64,000 nucleotides of DNA from assembly GCF_009192775.1 (NCBI RefSeq), contig NZ_VTFX01000001.1, positions 1,178,001 to 1,242,000 on the forward strand. The letters are read 5' to 3'. The DNA comes from Arthrobacter yangruifuii (GTDB lineage Bacteria > Actinomycetota > Actinomycetes > Actinomycetales > Micrococcaceae). Of this stretch, positions 56,762-64,000 are shown one piece after another (within the stretch, counting starts at the first letter, position 1; the number at the start of each line of letters is the position of its first letter). The notes beneath the pieces are model-generated. The model did not search any database, was not told where the DNA came from, and saw only the letters and a program-made list of their open reading frames with translations. A program made the translations under genes and the position numbers.

Positions 56762-57541
56762 TCAGCGGTGGGTGAAGCCGGGCCGGCGCTTCTCCACGAA
56801 GGCCGCCATGCCTTCCTTCTGGTCCTCGGTGGCGAACAGCGAGTGGAAGACGCGCCGTTCGAAGAGCACGCCCTGGGCCAGTCCGGTCTCGAAGGCGGCG
56901 TTGACCGCTTCCTTGGCCACCGTGGCCACGGGTTTGGACTTGGAAGCAATGACCTCGGCGGCCTTCAGGGCTTCCTCCACCACGTCTGCGGCCGGAACGA
57001 TGCGCGAGACCAGGCCGGCCCGTTCGGCTTCCTCGGCACCCATCTGGCGGCCGGTCAGGATCATGTCCATGGCCTTGGACTTTCCGACGGCACGGGTAAG
57101 CCGCTGGGAGCCGCCCATCCCGGGCAGTACTCCGAGGTTGATCTCGGGCTGGCCGAATTTCGCGTTGTCGCCGGCGATGATGAAATCGCACATCATCGCC
57201 AGCTCGCAGCCGCCGCCCAGTGCGAATCCGGACACTGCGGCTATCACCGGGATACGCAGGCGGGTGAAGTCTTCCCAGCCACGGAACCAGTCCGCGGCAT
57301 ACATTTCCATGTAGCCCTTGGACTGCATTTCCTTGATGTCCGCCCCGGCGGCGAAGGCCTTCCCGGAACCGGTCACCACCACCGCGCCGACGGCGGGATC
57401 GGCATCCATGGCGGTGACGGCGGCTACGAGTTCATCCATGGTGGCCTTGTTGAGCGCGTTCAGCGCCTCGGGCCGGTTGAGCGTCACGAGCCCTACCCGG
57501 CCGCGCTGCTCTACAAGAATGCTGGTGTAATGCTCTGTCAT
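56762..57541 (-). CDS. enoyl-CoA hydratase
   Basis: Crotonase-family hydratase of 259 residues, ATG start. Typical order: [20 protein letters not shown] near residue 8, [17 protein letters not shown] near 65 (oxyanion-hole segment), [19 protein letters not shown] near 106 (catalytic Glu in GCELA), [20 protein letters not shown] near 128 (second catalytic Glu in GQPEI), and [15 protein letters not shown]. Both catalytic Glu residues are present, so it should hydrate methacrylyl-CoA or crotonyl-CoA type substrates. Last gene of the mmsA-led minus-strand run. Confidence 0.94.
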   Translation of the reverse strand: MTEHYTSILVEQRGRVGLVTLNRPEALNALNKATMDELVAAVTAMDADPAVGAVVVTGSGKAFAAGADIKEMQSKGYMEMYAADWFRGWEDFTRLRIPVIAAVSGFALGGGCELAMMCDFIIAGDNAKFGQPEINLGVLPGMGGSQRLTRAVGKSKAMDMILTGRQMGAEEAERAGLVSRIVPAADVVEEALKAAEVIASKSKPVATVAKEAVNAAFETGLAQGVLFERRVFHSLFATEDQKEGMAAFVEKRRPGFTHR

Positions 57542-57588
57542 ATCTGGCCCTTCAGCTGCTGTGTGAGACTACCTAATTCGCGAAAACG

Positions 57589-58539
57589 CTACCGCGCGGA
57601 TTTGTCCCGGATGTCGGTGATGATGCCGGAGAAATCCCGGCCGGCGCCGCCGTCGGCCGCAAAGTCATCGTAGATGGCGGACGCGAGCGGCCCCAATTGT
57701 GCGGCGACACCCGTGCTCTCGAGCGCGTTGAGGGCCAGCTTCAGGTCCTTGGCCATCAGGGCTCCGGCGAAACCGGGCTCATAGTTGCGGTTGGCGGGGC
57801 TGGCGGGCACCGGTCCGGGCACGGGGCAGTTGGTGGTCAGTGCCCAGCACTGGCCGGAGGCTGCGGAGGCAACGTCGAACAGGGCCTCATGGGTCAGGCC
57901 CAGCTTTTCGCCCAGGACAAAGGCCTCGCTGACGGCGATCATGGAGATTCCGAGGATCATGTTGTTGCAGATCTTGGCGGCCTGGCCTGCACCGTGGTCT
58001 CCGCAGTGGACCACGCGCCGGCCCATCACCTCCAGCATCGGCTGCACTGCGGTGAAATCCTCCGGCGGTGCGCCCACCATAAAGGTCAGTGTGCCTGCCT
58101 CGGCTCCGACGACGCCGCCGGAGACCGGCGCATCCACCGCCCGGTGGCCGGCTGCCACCGCCAGTCCGGCGGCCTCCCGGGCTTCCTCCACGTTGATGGT
58201 GGAACAATCCAGGAAAAGGGTATTGGGCGCGGCCGCCGCGAGGAGCCCGGGCCCGCCGCCGGTGCCCCGGTACGCGTCCAGCAGGTGTTTGCCGCTGGGG
58301 AGCATGGTGAGGACCACCCCGGCGCCGGCCACCGCATCCGCGGCGCTGGAAACGGTGGTGATGCCGTGCGCCGCGGCGGCCTCGAGTGCGCCCGGCACTA
58401 CGTCGAAGCCGGTCACGGAGTAGCCGGCGCGAACCAGGTTGACGGCCATCGGCCCGCCCATGTGGCCCAGCCCGAGGAAAGCGATGGGCGCCGTCGGGGC
58501 AGCGGGCCGGCCGGGCAGGGGAGTTGCTGGTTCAGACAT
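57589..58539 (-). CDS. mmsB: 3-hydroxyisobutyrate dehydrogenase
   Basis: NAD-dependent beta-hydroxyacid dehydrogenase of 316 residues that oxidises 3-hydroxyisobutyrate to methylmalonate semialdehyde. It shows the nucleotide loop AFLGLGHMGGPMAVNLVRAG near residue 20, the substrate motif DAPVSGGVVGAEAGTLTFMV near 135, and the catalytic-Lys segment GAGQAAKICNNMILG near 188. A Pro/Ala-rich N-terminus of about 18 residues precedes the fold. The ATG at 58539 overlaps the upstream hydrolase gene by eight bases. Confidence 0.94.
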   Translation of the reverse strand: MSEPATPLPGRPAAPTAPIAFLGLGHMGGPMAVNLVRAGYSVTGFDVVPGALEAAAAHGITTVSSAADAVAGAGVVLTMLPSGKHLLDAYRGTGGGPGLLAAAAPNTLFLDCSTINVEEAREAAGLAVAAGHRAVDAPVSGGVVGAEAGTLTFMVGAPPEDFTAVQPMLEVMGRRVVHCGDHGAGQAAKICNNMILGISMIAVSEAFVLGEKLGLTHEALFDVASAASGQCWALTTNCPVPGPVPASPANRNYEPGFAGALMAKDLKLALNALESTGVAAQLGPLASAIYDDFAADGGAGRDFSGIITDIRDKSAR

Positions 58540-59629
58540 TGTTGTGCTCCTTGGAAAGTCTCAGTTCACGGGTCCCCAGCGGTGCGAAATAGGCGGCAAC
58601 GTCCTCGTCGCCAACCTCGGCCAGCGTGGCCGGCTGCCAGTGCGGGGTGTAATCCTTGTCCACTACCTGCGCGCGGATGCCCTCCCGGAAATCGGCTCCG
58701 GCCAGGAACCGCAGCCCCACCCGGTACTCCTGCTCCAGGGCTTTCGCCAGGGGCATCCCCTTCACCCGGCGCAGGGATGCCAGGGCCACTTTCACTGCCG
58801 TGGGTGACTTGGCCGCGATGGCCTCGGCGGCCGCGGCTGCGTCCGCCCGGGCCTCCCCGTCGACGCTGCGGAGCCGGCGTAGGATCTCCCCGGCATCGTT
58901 CCCCGCGTAGCAGGCATCGATCCAGTCCTGCCCTGCCAGTTGGGACGGCGGCGCCTCCTCGGCGAAGCGCGCGACGACGGTGTCCGCCGAGCCGTTTTCC
59001 GGCCCAGCCTCCTCGAGTGCGGCGGCCAGATCCGCCAGCCGTGTGGAGGGAACGTAGGAGTCCGCGAATCCCAGGAACACTGCATCGGCGCCGCTGAGGT
59101 GGGCGCCGGTGAGGGCTGCGTGGGTCCCCGTCTCTCCGGGTGCGCGCGAAAGCAGCAGCGTGCCGCCGACGTCGGGCACAAAACCGATGGTGGTTTCCGG
59201 CATGCCCAGGCGGGTGCGCTCGGTGACAATCCGGACGGAACCGTGGGCGGAAATGCCGACGCCGCCGCCGAGCACCAGGCCGTCCATGAAGGCCACATAC
59301 GGCTTGGGATAGTCCGCGATGAGCGCGTTGAGCGTGTATTCCTCCGCCCAGAAGTCCGCGGTGGCGCTGCCGCCGTCGAGCATGTCGCGGTAGATGGCTA
59401 CGATGTCTCCGCCGGCGCAGAGCCCGCGCTCTCCTGCTCCCTGCACCAGTACGGCCGCCACGGCGTCGTCGGCCGCCCAGCGCGTGAGCTGCTCCAGCAT
59501 GGCCGAGGCCATGCCGGCAGTGAGCGCGTTGACCGCCTTGGGCCGGTTCAGCGTGATGACCCCGAGCCGGCCGCGGCGTTCGAAGAGTACCTCCTGCGTG
59601 TCGGGGACCTCCGGGCCCGCGGCGGCCAT
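58532..59629 (-). CDS. 3-hydroxyisobutyryl-CoA hydrolase-type crotonase
   Basis: A 365-residue crotonase-superfamily protein, longer than simple hydratases, as HIBCH enzymes are. Landmarks are VLFERRGRLGVITLNRPKAV near residue 15, GLCAGGDIVAIYRDML near 70, GLVLGGGVGISAHGSVRIVT near 115, and RLGMPETTIGFVPDVGGTLL near 137. The last one holds the MPE and PDVG catalytic residues that separate hydrolases from hydratases. The C-terminal helical part ends DKDYTPHW. Produces 3-hydroxyisobutyrate for the following mmsB. Its ATG shares one base with the mmsA stop (TGATG), so the two are coupled. Confidence 0.91.
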   Translation of the reverse strand: MAAAGPEVPDTQEVLFERRGRLGVITLNRPKAVNALTAGMASAMLEQLTRWAADDAVAAVLVQGAGERGLCAGGDIVAIYRDMLDGGSATADFWAEEYTLNALIADYPKPYVAFMDGLVLGGGVGISAHGSVRIVTERTRLGMPETTIGFVPDVGGTLLLSRAPGETGTHAALTGAHLSGADAVFLGFADSYVPSTRLADLAAALEEAGPENGSADTVVARFAEEAPPSQLAGQDWIDACYAGNDAGEILRRLRSVDGEARADAAAAAEAIAAKSPTAVKVALASLRRVKGMPLAKALEQEYRVGLRFLAGADFREGIRAQVVDKDYTPHWQPATLAEVGDEDVAAYFAPLGTRELRLSKEHNNV

Positions 59630-61128
59630 CAGCTTCCCTCCGGCATGACAAAGCTGGCACCGGTGCGGATTCCCGACGGCCAGCGGGTGGTGACCGTTTT
59701 GGTCTTGGTGTAGAAGCGGAAGGCATCCGTGCCGTGCTGGTTGAGGTCGCCGAATCCGGACGCCTTCCAGCCGCCGAAGGTGTAGTACGCGATCGGCACG
59801 GGAATGGGGACGTTAATGCCCACCATGCCGACCTGGACCCGGCTGGCGAAATCCCGGGCGGAATCGCCGTCGCGCGTAAAGATGGCCACCCCGTTGCCGA
59901 ACTCGTGCTCGCTGCACAGGCGCAGCGCCTCATCGTAGTCCTCTGCACGGAGCACGCTGAGTACAGGGCCGAAAATCTCTTCCTTGTAAATCGACATGTC
60001 CTTGGTGACGTTGTCGAAGAGGGTGGGGCCCACCCAGAAGCCGCCCTCATACCCCTCAACCCGGAGGCCGCGCCCGTCCGCCAGCAAGGTGGCGCCCTCC
60101 TCCACGCCGGCGGAGATATACCCTTCAATCCGTTCCTTGGCGGAGGCGGCAACGACGGGGCCGAAATCAGAATCCTTGGCGAGGCTGTGGCCGACCTTCA
60201 GGTCCGCAATCCGTTCCTCGAGCTTCGCCACGAGCGCGTCGCCGGTGGCCTTGCCGACCGGTACCGCCACCGAGATGGCCATGCAGCGTTCCCCGGCGGA
60301 GCCGAAGCCGGCGCCGATCAGGGCATCGGCGGCCATGTCCAGATCAGCATCCGGCATGATCACCATGTGGTTCTTCGCACCGCCGAAGCACTGGGCGCGC
60401 TTGCCGTTCGCAGCGGCAGTGGCATAGATGTACTGGGCAATCGGGGTCGAGCCGACAAAGCCGATGGCAGAGACCCGTGGATCCTCCAGCAGCGCATCCA
60501 CGGCTTCCTTATCCCCGTTGACCACGTTGAAGACGCCGTTGGGAAGGCCCGCCTCGGTAAAGAGCTCGGCCAGCCGCAGCGGCACGGAGGGGTCCCGCTC
60601 GGACGGCTTGAGGATGAAGGAGTTGCCCGCGGCCAGTGCGGGACCGGATTTCCAGAGCGGAATCATGGCGGGAAAGTTGAACGGGGTGATTCCGGCGACG
60701 ACGCCGAGCGGCTGGCGCAGTGAGTGGACGTCGACACCGGCAGCGGCGTTGTCCGAGAACTCGCCCTTGAGCAGGTGCGGGGCGCCGGCAGCGAACTCCA
60801 CCACCTCGATACCTCGCTGAATGTCGCCACTGGCATCCGGGAGGGTCTTGCCGTGTTCCGAAGACAGGAGGGCGGCCAGCTCCTCCATGTTCGCGTTGAC
60901 CAGGTCAACGAATCGAAGCAGGATCCGGCCGCGCCGCTGGGGGTTCATGGCCGCCCATTCGCGCTGGCCCTTCTCCGCGTTGGCCACCACGTTGCCCACT
61001 TCCTCGGCGCCGGCAAGCGGAACCCGAGCGGAGACCTCGCCGGTGCAGGGATCGTAGACATCACTGAAGCGACCGGACGTGCCTTGGACATGCTGTCCGT
61101 CAACATAATGGGATAGCTCGCGAACCAT
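59629..61128 (-). CDS. mmsA: methylmalonate-semialdehyde dehydrogenase, CoA-acylating
   Basis: Converts methylmalonate semialdehyde, NAD and CoA to propionyl-CoA, ending valine breakdown. The ATG at 61128, with AAGGAG about nine bases upstream, gives 499 residues. An upstream TTG reading adds unrelated sequence. Motifs are VAGITPFNFPAMIPLWKSGP near residue 140, SAIGFVGSTPIAQYIYATAA near 222, and FGSAGERCMAISVAV near 280 with the catalytic Cys. FNFPAMIPLWK and the Cys context are those of MmsA/IolA rather than generic aldehyde dehydrogenases. First gene of the valine operon. Confidence 0.95.
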   Translation of the reverse strand: MVRELSHYVDGQHVQGTSGRFSDVYDPCTGEVSARVPLAGAEEVGNVVANAEKGQREWAAMNPQRRGRILLRFVDLVNANMEELAALLSSEHGKTLPDASGDIQRGIEVVEFAAGAPHLLKGEFSDNAAAGVDVHSLRQPLGVVAGITPFNFPAMIPLWKSGPALAAGNSFILKPSERDPSVPLRLAELFTEAGLPNGVFNVVNGDKEAVDALLEDPRVSAIGFVGSTPIAQYIYATAAANGKRAQCFGGAKNHMVIMPDADLDMAADALIGAGFGSAGERCMAISVAVPVGKATGDALVAKLEERIADLKVGHSLAKDSDFGPVVAASAKERIEGYISAGVEEGATLLADGRGLRVEGYEGGFWVGPTLFDNVTKDMSIYKEEIFGPVLSVLRAEDYDEALRLCSEHEFGNGVAIFTRDGDSARDFASRVQVGMVGINVPIPVPIAYYTFGGWKASGFGDLNQHGTDAFRFYTKTKTVTTRWPSGIRTGASFVMPEGS

Positions 61129-61248
61129 AGGGTAATGCTCCTTTGCACCGTGGACTGTCGAAGCCGCATCGCGGCTACTGTGAGCCGCGACACTTCTCCG
61201 CACCCCAACATACCCCAACTAAATCCCGGGCCGGGGCGGACAGCGAAA

Positions 61249-61296
61249 CGGCGGCGGCGTTCCCGGGGGTCGTGCTTCCCGGACACGCCGCCGCCG
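61249..61296 (-). terminator. hairpin between peptide transporter and mmsA
   Basis: Twelve-base arms CGGCGGCGGCGT (61249-61260) and its exact complement (61285-61296) enclose a 24-base loop that itself contains CCCGGG pairing. It lies 20 bases after the stop of the minus-strand peptide ABC ATPase and 120 bases before the mmsA start. No clear T tract. Confidence 0.72.
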
Positions 61297-61316
61297 CTTG
61301 TGCCGGCGCAGGTACC

Positions 61317-63098
61317 CTATTCGCCGCCGGCTGCCAACAGTGCGGTGCGCTGCTCGCGGCGGTAGGCCTGCTCCGCCGGGTCCGGCACCGGGGCCGCTGC
61401 CAGGAGGCGGCGGGTGTACGGATCCTGGGGGTATCGAAGGATCTGCTCGGTGGAACCCTGCTCCACCATCCTGCCCTTGTTCAGCACCGCGATGTGGCTG
61501 GCGAGGATCTCCACCACCGCCAGGTCATGGCTGACGAAAAGGCACGCGAAACCGTACTCGCGCTGCAGGTCCTGCAGCAGCGCCAGGACACGGGCCTGGA
61601 CGGACACGTCCAGCGCCGACGTCGGCTCATCGGCCACGAGCAGCGACGGGCGCAGGGAGAGCGCGCGGGCAATACCCACGCGCTGGCGCTGGCCGCCGGA
61701 AAGCTCGTGCGGGTAGCGGTTGCGGAAGCTCTTGGGCAGCTGGACGTCGTCGAGCAGGCCCTCCACCCGCTTGTCCAGTTCGGTCTTGCCCAGCTTTTCA
61801 TGCAGGAACAGCGGTTCCCCGATGCTTTCACCGATGGACATGCGCGGGTTCAGCGAGGCCGCCGGGTCCTGGAACACGATGGCGAACTTCCGCCGCAGCG
61901 GACGCATCTTCTTCGGTGACAGGCCGGCGATGTCGGTTCCGTTGATCCGGACGCTGCCTTCGGCCACCGGCAGCAGACCGGTGACGGCGCGGCCGATGGT
62001 GGATTTGCCCGAACCGGATTCACCGACCAGGCCCATGACTTCGCCGGGCATGATGGTGAAGCCGACATCGGAGACCGCCCGGAAGGCCGGCTGGCGGAAC
62101 CGTCCGGGATACTCGATGGCGACGTTCTCCAGCTGCAGCGCAGGGGTCTGCGACGACGTCGGTTCGGCGGCCTCCTCGGAAGCGGCAAGGACCGCCCGGG
62201 GGGCCTCGCTGATCTGCAGGGAACCGTCATCCTCCACCTCGACGGCTGCCAGCACCCCGCCCACCTTCGAGCCCAGGTGCGGGACGGCGTCGAGCAGGGC
62301 CCGGGTGTAGTCCTGCTGCGGAGCGTTGAACAGATCCGCCGCGGAGGCGGCTTCCACAATGCGGCCGTTCTGCATCACGATGACGTTGTCGGCCAGGTCG
62401 GCCACCACACCCATGTCATGGGTAATGAGCAGGATGGCGCTGTTCAGGCGCTTGTTGAGCTTGCGCAGCAGCTCGAGCACTTCGGCCTGCACGGTGACGT
62501 CCAGGGCGGTGGTGGGTTCATCGGCGATCAGCAGGATCGGGTCATTGGCGATGGCGATGGCAATCATGGCCCGCTGGCGCTGGCCGCCGGAGAACTGGTG
62601 GGGGTAGTTGCCGTAGCGGGTTTCGGGATCCGGAATCTCCACCATGCGCAGCAGCTCGATGGCGCGTTCCTTCGCCTCCGCGGGGGAAGCATCCGTGTGC
62701 TGCTCGATGATCTCCTTAACCTGTTCACCCACCGTCAGGACCGGGTTCAGGGCGGTCATGGGTTCCTGGAAGATCATGGCAATGTCATTGCCGCGGATCT
62801 TGCGCAGCGCGGACTGCGGGGCACCCAGCAGCTCCTTGCCGAGCAGCTTGGCACTGCCGGTGGACCGTCCGTTGCCGGGCAGCAGGCCGAGCAGCGCCAT
62901 GGAGGACATGCTCTTGCCGGAGCCGGACTCGCCGACGATGGCGAGGATCTCCCCGGGGTAGACCCGGTAGTGGACGTCTTCGGCGGCCATGACCCATTCG
63001 TTGTCGACGCTGAAATCGACGCCGAGTCCGCTGACCTCGAGGATGGGGGAACCGGTTTCCGTAGCCTGCGTGTCGCTGTATACCGGTGTGGAGGTCAT
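61317..63098 (-). CDS. peptide ABC transporter, fused double ATP-binding protein (DppD-DppF type)
   Basis: A 593-residue protein with two complete nucleotide-binding domains that energise an oligopeptide/dipeptide importer. Domain 1 (about 20-275) has [36 protein letters not shown] and [14 protein letters not shown] linker of about 60 residues rich in Glu/Ala/Ser follows. Domain 2 (about 330-580) has [35 protein letters not shown] and [13 protein letters not shown]. Both domains keep Walker A, signature and Walker B. It overlaps the permease gene by four bases. A second permease and the binding protein are expected beyond the window. Confidence 0.95.
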   Translation of the reverse strand: MTSTPVYSDTQATETGSPILEVSGLGVDFSVDNEWVMAAEDVHYRVYPGEILAIVGESGSGKSMSSMALLGLLPGNGRSTGSAKLLGKELLGAPQSALRKIRGNDIAMIFQEPMTALNPVLTVGEQVKEIIEQHTDASPAEAKERAIELLRMVEIPDPETRYGNYPHQFSGGQRQRAMIAIAIANDPILLIADEPTTALDVTVQAEVLELLRKLNKRLNSAILLITHDMGVVADLADNVIVMQNGRIVEAASAADLFNAPQQDYTRALLDAVPHLGSKVGGVLAAVEVEDDGSLQISEAPRAVLAASEEAAEPTSSQTPALQLENVAIEYPGRFRQPAFRAVSDVGFTIMPGEVMGLVGESGSGKSTIGRAVTGLLPVAEGSVRINGTDIAGLSPKKMRPLRRKFAIVFQDPAASLNPRMSIGESIGEPLFLHEKLGKTELDKRVEGLLDDVQLPKSFRNRYPHELSGGQRQRVGIARALSLRPSLLVADEPTSALDVSVQARVLALLQDLQREYGFACLFVSHDLAVVEILASHIAVLNKGRMVEQGSTEQILRYPQDPYTRRLLAAAPVPDPAEQAYRREQRTALLAAGGE

Positions 63099-64000
63099 TG
63101 CTTGTTCCTTGTCTGTCGGGGATCAAAAGCATCCCGGAGCCCGTCGCCGATGAAGTTGACGGCGAGGGCGATGGCCACGATGAACACGCCGGGCCAGAGG
63201 AAGACCCAGGGGCGCACCGTCATCGCGGAGCGGTTTTCATTGATCAGCTTGCCCAGCGACGTGTCCGGTTCCTGCACGCCCAGGCCCAGGAAGCCCAGGG
63301 CCGTTTCAAGCAGGATGGCTCCGGAGATGGCCAGCGTGGCCGAAACGATGATGACGCCGACGGTGTTGGGCAGGATGTGCTTGAAGATGATCCTGGCCGA
63401 GCTTGCGCCTACGGACTTGGCGGCCTCGACGAACTCCTTCTCCCGCAGGGAAAGGAACTCGCCGCGGACAATCCGCGCGAGGCCGGTCCAGGTGAGCATG
63501 CCCAGGAAGATCGCGAACACCACGATGCCTGCCTTGGCCACGACCGTGGACAGCACGGCAGCGACCACCAGCAGGGGGATGGTGATGATGACGTCGGTGA
63601 AGCGCATCAGGACGGCTTCGACCTTGCCGCGGTAGTAGCCGGCAAGGGCGCCGACCACGGTGCCGATGACGGTTCCGACAATGCCGACGATGAAGGCGAT
63701 GATCAGCGAGATCTGCGCGCCGCGCATCGTCATGGCGAAGTAGTCCCGGCCCAGGGCGTCCTGGCCGAACGGATGCTCTCCCAGTCCGGTCCAGGACAGG
63801 GTGGGCTTGCCGCCGTCGACGGTGGCCTGGACTTCGGAGAAGGTGTGCTTCCACCAGCCCGGTATGTGCAGCGGGCCGATGTTGAAGCCGATGGAGGAGA
63901 ACGCCAGCAGCAGGATCAGGGCCAGGGCGATCATTCCGCCCATGGCGCCCTTGTGCCGCAGGAAGCGCTCACGCACCAGCTTCGACTGGCTCTTGGCCTC
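63095..64000 (-). CDS. peptide ABC transporter permease (DppC/OppC type), 5' end outside window
   Basis: Inner-membrane permease of the peptide importer, 300 or more residues. The frame runs off the window: upstream of an internal GTG at 63976 the reading continues EAKSQSKLVRERFLRHKGA, which looks like the cytoplasmic N-terminus of DppC proteins, so the true start lies beyond 64000. Features are a first helix MIALALILLLAFSSIGF, an extracellular region with GLGEHPFGQDALGRDYFAMT, then helices 2-6, and the EAA loop EAAKSVGASSARIIFKHILP that contacts the ATPase. The C-terminus has GDGLRDAFDPR, typical of the family. Confidence 0.93.
   Translation of the reverse strand, partial: EAKSQSKLVRERFLRHKGAMGGMIALALILLLAFSSIGFNIGPLHIPGWWKHTFSEVQATVDGGKPTLSWTGLGEHPFGQDALGRDYFAMTMRGAQISLIIAFIVGIVGTVIGTVVGALAGYYRGKVEAVLMRFTDVIITIPLLVVAAVLSTVVAKAGIVVFAIFLGMLTWTGLARIVRGEFLSLREKEFVEAAKSVGASSARIIFKHILPNTVGVIIVSATLAISGAILLETALGFLGLGVQEPDTSLGKLINENRSAMTVRPWVFLWPGVFIVAIALAVNFIGDGLRDAFDPRQTRNKQ

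Noticed and set aside
58566-60152. 528-codon open frame on the minus strand in another frame
   Set aside because: It overlaps the HIB-CoA hydrolase and mmsA on the same strand but out of frame, and its product is almost wholly Arg/Pro/Gly/Ser.

Overview
The window is high-GC DNA, densely coded on both strands, with frequent GTG and TTG starts and short overlapping gene pairs. Gene content points to an actinobacterium of the Micrococcaceae (Arthrobacter and relatives). The supporting evidence is a tmRNA with tag AESKRTDFALAA, the tiny actinobacterial ribosomal protein bL37, an RsrA/SigH redox sigma pair with a SigR-type promoter, an actinobacterial prfB-ftsE-ftsX-smpB-ssrA block, and galactofuranan and rhamnose genes of the actinobacterial kind. 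The genus is inferred from recalled family features, not from a database search. No insertion sequence, prophage, CRISPR array, rRNA or tRNA was recognised.

Layout. 1-2527 (minus) holds most of an FHA-FtsK/SpoIIIE ATPase of the EssC/EccC type, cut by the window edge. 2709-4751 is an acyltransferase with a C-terminal SGNH domain. 4888-21470 is a cell-surface polysaccharide locus. It contains UDP-galactopyranose mutase, a GlfT2-like galactofuranosyltransferase, a two-part ABC exporter, a DUF6541 membrane protein, a MOP-type flippase, four GT2 glycosyltransferases, a DPM-like GT2 with its DUF2304 partner, and the dTDP-rhamnose genes rmlB, a fused rmlC-rmlD, and rmlA. Next come a secreted GH25 muramidase with seven LGFP repeats, another acyltransferase and a GT-C-like membrane protein. 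Together these look like synthesis, export, decoration and remodelling of a galactofuranose/rhamnose wall polymer.

26957-31684 is a compact Tad (Flp) pilus operon: TadA, TadB, TadC, a small membrane protein, two TadE-like proteins and a TadG-like protein. 32182-39850 is the conserved prfB ... ftsE-ftsX-M23 peptidase-smpB-ssrA block, with another acyltransferase-SGNH gene inserted on the opposite strand. 40090-46653 is housekeeping and accessory material: a UDG-like protein, a MarR regulator with its divergent YhgE/Pip-like membrane protein and paired operators, a DUF1269 protein, a GH13 alpha-glucosidase and a YbdK-type ligase.

45565-51443 (minus) is a run of doxX-like, aroA, rsgA, hisN-like, a methyltransferase and ybdK, divergent from sigH-rsrA. 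bL37 follows. 53009-61128 is a branched-chain (valine) acyl-CoA catabolic island: acyl-CoA dehydrogenase, acyl-CoA synthetase, MarR regulator, enoyl-CoA hydratase, 3-hydroxyisobutyrate dehydrogenase, 3-hydroxyisobutyryl-CoA hydrolase and methylmalonate-semialdehyde dehydrogenase. The window ends in a peptide ABC importer (fused double ATPase and a DppC-type permease, cut by the edge). Several strong hairpins separate convergent units.
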